From assembly GCA_025331435.1 (NCBI GenBank), contig JAIWNI010000298.1, positions 1-12,271 on the forward strand: DNA of 12,271 nt. Reading direction: 5' to 3'. Origin of the DNA: Choanephora cucurbitarum. Lineage: Eukaryota > Mucoromycota > Mucoromycetes > Mucorales > Choanephoraceae. How positions within the stretch are numbered: the first letter of the stretch is position 1; every line of letters begins with the position of its first letter. The notes under the pieces were generated by a model. The model was given only the letters and a program-made list of their open reading frames with translations. It was not told where the DNA came from and searched no databases. Below, one piece after another: positions 6,739-12,271 of the stretch. Position numbers and translations under genes: made by a program.

Positions 6739-6990
6739 AATCTGTATCCAGCTGTTGTATTGCTAAGCAAGTATATGCAAGTCAATCTGATTAACAATCT
6801 CTACCCGTATTACAAGATTCTGCAGTGCCATGTTGACAAGTTTCGTCAATATCGGTAGAAAGCCGATTTGTTTGTTGTACCTGAATGTCCTGATTTAGAA
6901 AATGCTCTTGAAGATATCTAAACCATATCTTACAGAATCGCTGTTATACTTTGGTATTACTGTGATCGTACTCAATTACCTATATCTTTT
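6739..6990 (+). pseudogene. Decayed coding fragment with internal stops, unknown protein
   Basis: One plus frame reads as protein-like sequence across 6739-6990, broken only by TAG 6856-6858 and TAA 6919-6921. Segments are YMQVNLINNLYPYYKILQ, CHVDKFRQYR, then KADLFVVPECPDLENALEDI, then SYRIAVILWYYCDRTQLP. A preceding frame from 6683, after an acceptor-like TTTAG, gives QQAIEDRSFLDYSAYFIEI and would join after a frame change near 6740. The mixed amino-acid use and the reuse of one frame after each stop argue for a relic gene rather than chance. The family was not recognised. Confidence 0.4.
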
Positions 6991-6999
6991 TTTTTGTTT

Positions 7000-7366
7000 C
7001 TTATATATATATACTCGTAGTCATTTTTTATATTGATTAGGCAATTATTAATCTTTTCTTTTGAAATTATATCTTAACCGATTTTTCTCTCTGTTAAAGA
7101 ATTATCTCTATTACTGTTACATATTACCTTTAAATTCTGTCTTTAAAGCGTACAAGTGCTTATTCTCTATATTATTTCTTCCCCTATTATAATTGATAGT
7201 CTTTTACAGTCTTCTATCTCCCTTTGTAATTGTTGCTTCCATTTGTTCGAAACAAAGGTAAAATACGGGTTGATAATAAAGTTGTCATGTTTGATACATG
7301 TTGTATTTTGTTTTGTGTCGCCTTTCGTTCGGTGTAGGCACGTCGGAAAATTGCACATGCGGGCCG
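7000..7366. other. No gene seen
   Basis: AT-rich with short TA and T runs. The 82- and 72-codon open stretches on opposite strands near 7160-7415 show no recognisable motif, and each could be chance. Confidence 0.35.
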
Positions 7367-7394
7367 TATTCTGACATATGAAGTTGTCAGAATA
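7367..7394. repeat. Perfect 10-bp inverted repeat with TGTCAGAAT, 8-bp spacer
   Basis: TATTCTGACA (7367-7376) and TGTCAGAATA (7385-7394) are exact reverse complements separated by TATGAAGT. The arm reuses the TGTCAGAAT core found at 4866-4874, and a CCGGGGGT follows at 7405-7412, echoing the C5/G5 runs next to that motif in the 4644-4874 cluster. It may mark the left terminus of the element whose transposase starts at 8889. It is a hairpin-capable palindrome in any case. Confidence 0.55.
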
Positions 7395-8071
7395 TAAGCA
7401 GACACCGGGGGTCATTTACCAGCCAAATTTCAACTCTTTCAATTCTGCTTCAAATGCTCCCAAACTTTGCATGGACTTTCTTTCATATATCAACATTACA
7501 TTTCTCTAAAAAAACCGGTATCTTTACTGCCAAAACTCATTGTTATAAGTGATACCATTTTACACTGTAATTTTGTATGCTAGGAAAATCTTTGAAAAAA
7601 AATCACAAGTACTTTCGAAACCCGATAGGCATACAGGTTGGGGTGCACCTAAGAAATTGAGTGTGCCAAGTGAGTGCCTAAAGGAGACTACACACACTTT
7701 CTCAGTGCTAAATGTGAACATGTAACGTATTTGCCCTCTATCAATGTGGATGTATACCCATAAAGTGTTTGCATTTGAAGTGGTATCTTAAATACGGAAA
7801 AGATAATACTCAAATTTAGCAGTAAATGAAAATTAGTCATATTAATATCTGTATATCTTTTAAAAGTAGTATTATCTCTTACATTTACCTCAAAACACTG
7901 TAAAGTAAACATAAAGAAGTTCAATTATGCTTCTAACTTTCATAGTGAACTAAAGGTACTTTTATTTTCTTAGCGAGAAAAACTAACGCTAAAGCCTGTG
8001 CGTAAAGAAAAAAAAATAACTGTCCGATGTGCTAGAAAGACGAATAACTAGTGTTCATGTTGAAGCTGTGA
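7395..8071. other. No gene seen
   Basis: AT-rich. A minus-strand 78-codon open stretch (7924-7688) has no recognisable features. If 7385 is an element end, this would be its 5' non-coding flank. Confidence 0.35.
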
Positions 8072-8341
8072 AGTAGATTACTTGAGAAACTGAACGTACA
8101 AGTGGTGTACGCAAACGAGATTACTAATAAAAAGTACACCTATTGCTACATCGTTGACCTAAAAGCAAGTTTAAAAAAATTCAAATGCACAGAATGAAAA
8201 AAGAAGGTGATTGAGCGAAAATATAAAGCAGTTTATTGCAAAGTATTAAAAAATAAAGAGTTTGCAGTGAAGTTCAAAGCAGTAGAAAATGACAAGGTGA
8301 AATGGCTGAATTTATTGCTTCTAAAGTATAGCATTTTGAAA
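8072..8341 (+). pseudogene. Possible decayed coding fragment
   Basis: A plus frame of 90 codons from 8072 to the stop at 8342-8344 is interrupted once, by TGA 8195-8197. It reads SRLLEKLNVQVVYANEITNK, then KYTYCYIVDLKASLKKFKC, and after the stop KVIERKYKAVYCKVLKNKEF and KFKAVENDKVKWLNLLLLKY. Lys-rich composition follows partly from the A-rich DNA, so chance cannot be excluded, but Tyr/Cys/Trp/Val use is protein-like. No family recognised. Confidence 0.3.
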
Positions 8342-8344
8342 TAA

Positions 8345-8814
8345 AGTAAAAAGGAAAAAATTTTAAAAGCACACTGAGTTGTATCAAAAAGGAAAAGAAT
8401 ACAAGAAGCTGTAAATTGAGAAAATTACTGGTGTTAAGCCGCTGGCAGGCGTTGACTGAAAAAAAATACAATCTCAAGACGGGTTATGAAAGTATTCTAC
8501 TTCATTAGGCTGATTGCACTACAGACATACTTTCAAGAAAGTAAAAATAGCAACGCGATCGTAAAGTGCATTGTAATAAAAGTCAAACCACCAATAAAAA
8601 CGTGTTATTTTTGGAAACTTAAAAAAGTATTTCCTTTTTGGTGCCCTTCTTTGAAAAGTACCAAGGAACAAGTCCAGAAGCCCTAATTCGAAAGACCTAT
8701 TCTATATTTACACTTCTCTTGACATCGGACTCCTCAGATTTGTCTCATTGATTAGAACAAATGAAATCCTCGTATTTTACTTCTTGCATAAATAAAATAA
8801 AAAAGACAATGTCA
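8345..8814. other. 5' flank of transposase gene, no gene seen
   Basis: AT-rich DNA without supported coding frames. It contains CACTACAGAC at about 8517, which starts with CACTA, but no matching inverted end was found. Confidence 0.35.
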
Positions 8815-8823
8815 TATAAAAGG
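8815..8823 (+). promoter_or_regulatory. TATA box of transposase gene
   Basis: TATAAAAGG at 8815-8823 lies about 70 bp before the ATG at 8889, the same spacing as for ORF3. Confidence 0.6.
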
Positions 8824-8888
8824 CATTGGAAATCAAGCAAGTTTTTTTTTCGTCATATCGATTTTATTATCTCCACAACCCTACTACT

Positions 8889-11376
8889 ATGTCCTCTACT
8901 TCTTCTACAAAGCTTTACGAATGTCACTGTGACGAATGTGCTGTCTCCTATCAAGCGCAAGTACGTCGCTTATTCCAAGATGCGTTACCACCGAAGCCGC
9001 AAGCTCTTCAATGGAATGAAATTCGATGAATGGAAGAAAACTTCAGGTATGATCCACCTTCATCCCTCTCTTTTCCTTTTAGCTCTAATACTAATTTTCA
9101 ATCAACCATCAAACAGAAGGATACGCTGTCCTCAAGAAAGCTCGTACCATTTGCCCTGACGAAGAAGACTCTAACAAAGGTAGTCAGCAATGATATATCA
9201 CGTTCTATAAACAATCTTACCTAAACCACTCCAAAACAAATCATATAGATGCCGTTGTTACTGCTGTTGAACAAGAGCAGTTCTCTATTGTTGACGAACA
9301 AGAACCTCTCTCGCCTACTGATGCTATCAATGACTATGAAGTAGACTGTGGTGTTGATGATCATGATGCTTGCGACTTGGCCGACCAACTCTCATCTGAA
9401 ACACTGGTTAACAATAGCCACTCTGATGCATTGGTTGAATCTAGTGCTTCGCAACAATTGACTTCTTTCTGTAAGTAAAAAAAAAGAAACTGTAAACTAT
9501 TAATAAGTGCTATTTATCTAATTCAAATACTTTGTTACTTAGCTGATAAAACCACTCGTTCCCTTTCTCCTTCTGCCGAAATCCTCTCGATGATGATCAC
9601 CTATCTCAACAACAGAAACATCGCCAGAAAAGAAAACGAAGTGATCATGGAGTGTCTTAACTATGTCTTGAAGTTGAACAACGACTCCTTCCAGTTCCCT
9701 AAAAGCATGGCCACCTTCCTGAAGCGCAACGATTTGACAACTTACAGTCATGAAGGCATCCGCTACTATGCTGTCTGCTCGGATTGTCATAAGCTTTTGC
9801 CCGTAAAGGAAAACCCAAGCGAAGAAGATATGATGTGTCATGCCGATTTGACCAATGCCGCCTTTGTTCCCCAGAGACAAAGTCCTTTCTGTGAAGGGAA
9901 GATGTACGAATATCAACACAATGCAACAGAAAGCAAGCTCGTCCCTCAGAAGGAGTATGCCTATTGTTCCCTAATCATCATCTTGAAGAAATTTTTCTTG
10001 AGACAAGGCTTCGCTGAAAGAACAAAGCATGGAAAGAAAGAAACGTTGTCCAAGGATACTTGACAGACTTCTACGATGCTACCAACTTTACCTCGTTCAA
10101 AGCATTACCAACAGACGCTCTGCCTTTCGTTTTCGGGTCCGATTACAACTTACTGCTCACCTTGAACATCGACTGGTTTGGCCCCTAAAAGACCACATAC
10201 AGTGTTGGTTGTGTGTACCTTACCATCCAAAATCTAGGCAAGACTGATGGTCGTGATCAAAAGGAGAATATGCTGTTCGTAGGCGCTATTCCTGGTCCCA
10301 AAGAGCCCCGCACAACTGCCATCAATCATTACTTAGAACCTTTGGTAGATGAGCTACTAGAATTGATGAAGGGTGTTGACATGAAGATGGTGATGAAAGA
10401 CGGCTCTGTTCAAGTCAACAAGGTGAAGGCTTGTCTTGGCACGATCAGCTCTGATCTTCCTGCCACCAAGAAGCTAGCATGTGCCATGTCGTACAATAGT
10501 AAGGCTGGTTGCCACTTATGCAAGACCAGATTCGAATCATTGCCTGGTCCCAAGGCTCGTCTGGACTACTGCCATTGGGATTGCGATAGTTGGGTGAAGC
10601 GAAGTGATGAAGAAACCAGAGCAAGCTCTCGCGCTTGGAAAAAGGCTAAGACGGCAAAGGCAAGAGAAGACTTGGAGAAAGAAACCGGCGTTCGTTACTC
10701 TATATTGTTTAGGTTGCCTTACTTCTCTTACAACTTAATCGCAGTTGAGCCTATGCATGCGTTGTACTTGGGTGTCGTCAAGAAGGCTCTACTCGACATG
10801 GTTTCGGACAAAGGTTTTGAGAAAATCCAACTCCAGCTGCAGAACAAGTTCGTCTATAACCATCATGCATCCGGTAAACCTATTGCTGGTAAGATCGCTA
10901 ACACTGGATTTGCAAACATCAAGGCAGTCGAGCTAAAGGACTTTATGTCTACTATGGCACCCAATGTTCTCCGTCCTTTGTTTGCCGCTAATGATGTAAC
11001 AAACGGCCCAGGTAAGTATAAAACCATGAAGCACCTTATTGCCGCTCTTCGTCTTTTGGATGGTCATGCTATGAAGATCAGTGATATCGAAGTGGCCCAT
11101 AATCATCTACTTGAATTCGCTAAACGCTTTGAACGTCATTATGGAAAGCATTCAGTTGTACCAAACTTCCATTTCATGCTCCATCTTCGTGATTCCATCT
11201 ACAAGTTTGGTCCTATCTCTTGCTTCTGGGGCTTCAATTTTGAACGCAACAACCTATATGTAAAAAAGATCAATACTAATCACAAACAAGGCATCGAAAA
11301 GACTTACATGCGCCAAATGCAGTCGAATATCTTTGCATATGATGCTGCTTCGGTTGCTCTTTACTATGAATCCTAA
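8889..11376 (+). pseudogene. Tnp2/CACTA-like transposase, four exons, at least two disabling lesions (copy B)
   Basis: ATG 8889 begins MSSTSSTKLYECHCDEC, a Cys/His cluster seen at the start of related fungal transposases. Introns 9047-9116, 9180-9248 and 9471-9542 have GT/AG ends and all lie after the first codon base. Exon 3 encodes an acidic, Ser-rich linker. Exon 4 (9543-11376) holds a Cys cluster VCSDCHKLL...MMCH...FC (~residue 225), then YLTDFYDA and LNIDWFGP (likely catalytic-core Asp, ~355). It continues YSVGCVYLTIQNL, AGCHLCKTRF (~469), VEPMHALYLGV (~548) and the C-terminal FGP...FW.FNFER block (~700). Total coding ~2.28 kb, about 758 codons. Lesions are a frame change near 8945 (tail KRKYVAYSKMRYHRSRKL lies in another frame), loss of one base near 10028 (KH/WKERN junction), and TAA 10186-10188 directly after FGP with the frame continuing unchanged. 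Sequencing error is the alternative for the one-base changes. Confidence 0.8.
9047..9542 (+). other. Three phase-1 introns of the transposase gene
   Basis: Introns are 9047-9116 (70 bp, GTATGA...AACAG), 9180-9248 (69 bp, GTAGTC...TATAG) and 9471-9542 (72 bp, GTAAGT...CTTAG). Removing them joins EWKKTS to GYAVLKKARTICPDEEDSNK, then to AVVTAVEQEQFSIVDEQEP, then to SDKTTRSLSPSAEIL, all in one frame. The uniform length and phase support them as true introns. Confidence 0.7.
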
Positions 11377-11409
11377 ATCCGTTTTTATGTCACTTCTATC
11401 TCGTTTTCG

Positions 11410-11556
11410 TCTCTCCTTCTGTCTCTCTTTTTGTCTCTCCTTATGCCTCTTTTCATGCCTCTTCTTATGCCTCCTTCTTATGCCTCCTCTTATGCCTCCT
11501 CTTATGCCATTCCTTCTTTGCCTCTTGCCTTTCCTTTTGTCTTTCCTTTTGTCTAT
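11410..11556 (+). repeat. Pyrimidine-rich minisatellite after transposase stop (copy B)
   Basis: Same CTTATGCCTCCT-unit tract as at 715-860, with the same number of units and one additional T between units near 11475. It is non-coding, in the transposase 3' UTR. Confidence 0.8.
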
Positions 11557-11676
11557 CTTATGCCTTTTCTTCTCTGTCTTCGTCTCTCCTTCTTTGTCTC
11601 TTTTCTCTCCATTCGTTATTCTCTTATGCACTCTCTTTCAAGTATACTGTATAATATGTAAACACTTGCTTGTTGT

Positions 11677-11682
11677 AATAAA
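11677..11682 (+). terminator. Candidate polyadenylation signal of transposase gene (copy B)
   Basis: AATAAA 300 bp after the stop, equivalent to 981-986; the preceding base is T rather than C. Confidence 0.45.
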
Positions 11683-11953
11683 ACTGATTAGTTGAAAGTA
11701 AAGCTCGCAGACGCGTTCGTTTTTATTTTTAAGTATTGTTTCTTTCTTTCTTTCTAAATCAATTTATCTTTGTTTCCGACAAATTGTGAAAATACTGTTG
11801 TGCAGTTGAAGTGGCTGCTTCGTGTTGTCGAGGGTGAGATGCTTTTAGAGTTGAACGTAGAGGCGATGATAATAAAGTGTAAAAGAAAAAAAAGTTTTTT
11901 TGAACTTAGGGAATTTGAATTTATTTTGTGACCCACATCTGTGTTACTTATAA

Positions 11954-12053
11954 TATAAAGGCGTCTGAATTATTCTCCTGTTTTCTCCCCTTTTCTTTTT
12001 TTTCTCTTTCTCTACTTTTTTTTTATCTTCAAAAGCCACACTTCTCATTTAAA
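11954..12053 (+). promoter_or_regulatory. Core promoter and CT-rich leader of ORF2 (copy B)
   Basis: TATAAAG at 11954-11960 followed by the same C/T run before the ATG at 12054. Run lengths differ from copy A by one base at three places. Confidence 0.6.
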
Positions 12054-12271
12054 ATGGATCAGTTGGCAAGAAACTTCTTAGACAACGTTGCACGTCTTGT
12101 TAGAGACGGCGAAACCGAAAACACAAGCGAGATTGCAGAGACAGTTGTTGCAAGTAGCGAGTCTGTTGCCATAGATATTACAGAACCTTTCTCACTAAAT
12201 GCGCTGATTGACTTTTCAGAAATCAACGGTAATCCTAAAGGTTTTGAACGACTCTCTGAATCCGGTTATGT
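12054..12271 (+). CDS. ORF2, second copy, cut by window end
   Basis: The first 72 codons of the same protein as at 1361-2146, identical base for base over the 218 nt visible, including the ATG context. The gene continues past the window. Confidence 0.8.
   Translation, partial: MDQLARNFLDNVARLVRDGETENTSEIAETVVASSESVAIDITEPFSLNALIDFSEINGNPKGFERLSESGY

Larger units (their letters stand above)
10696..12271. repeat. Long direct repeat, copy B
   Basis: Same sequence as 1-1578, as described for copy A. Coordinates differ by 10693-10696 because of the one-base indels. It runs off the window end while still matching. Confidence 0.95.

Noticed and set aside
7167..7415. 82-codon minus-strand frame with several Cys and His
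   Set aside because: It spans the palindrome at 7367-7394, has no family motif, and a competing plus-strand frame covers the same bases.
7600..7660. TTCGAAACCC as a possible tRNA T-arm
   Set aside because: No acceptor stem, D-arm or anticodon arm could be matched around it.
8517..8526. CACTACAGAC as a CACTA-type left terminus
   Set aside because: The only candidate partner, TAGTG near 4046-4050, shares no more than the five bases and has no matching target-site duplication.

Overview
The window looks like nuclear DNA of an early-diverging fungus, most likely a Mucoromycota/Mucorales-type genome. The composition is AT-rich. Introns are short (53-97 bp), with GTAAGT-type donors and CTAAT/CTAAC-like branch sites. 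Promoters have a TATA box 70-100 bp before the ATG, some with pyrimidine-rich leaders, and the main gene is a Tnp2/CACTA-like (Plavaka-like) transposase of the kind common in these fungi. The taxonomic call is inference from gene style, not from a marker gene.

The dominant architecture is a long direct repeat. Positions 1-1578 and 10696-12271 are the same sequence, about 10.69 kb apart, with 2 substitutions and 6 one-base indels between them. Both carry the 3' part of the transposase gene, a CT-rich minisatellite just after its stop, a polyA signal and the promoter and start of a second gene, here called ORF2. The window begins inside copy A and ends inside copy B. It is therefore either two tandem elements, a tandem duplication, or a terminally redundant contig from a circular molecule.

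Combining the two copies gives one three-gene unit. It holds (i) the transposase with four exons (8889-11376, with a copy-A tail at 1-681), (ii) ORF2, a 261-aa single-exon protein in the same orientation (1361-2146, and 12054 onward), and (iii) ORF3, a four-exon gene on the opposite strand (3359 down to 2296, or to 2178) with an N-terminal coiled coil and a basic middle region. ORF2 and ORF3 are tail to tail, only about 31 bp apart. The visible full-length transposase gene is broken: an apparent frameshift in exon 1, a one-base deletion near 10028 and an in-frame TAA at 10186. ORF3 has an apparent one-base frameshift near its 3' end. ORF2 is intact.

The remaining stretch, 3360-8814, has no intact gene that I can recognise. 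It holds a splice-site-rich stretch (3713-4048) before an exon-like C-terminal fragment (to 4259), and a dense cluster of TGTCAG/CTGACA motifs (4644-4874) that may be a transposon subterminal region. Further on are an E-box/CCAAT/TGACGTA promoter-like cluster (5691-5758), a 27-bp direct repeat, and three decayed coding fragments (6451-5938 minus, 6739-6990 plus, 8072-8341 plus). A palindrome at 7367-7394 reuses the TGTCAGAAT motif. The simplest reading is an accessory, transposon-rich region with a recently duplicated multi-gene DNA transposon and older gene relics between the copies.
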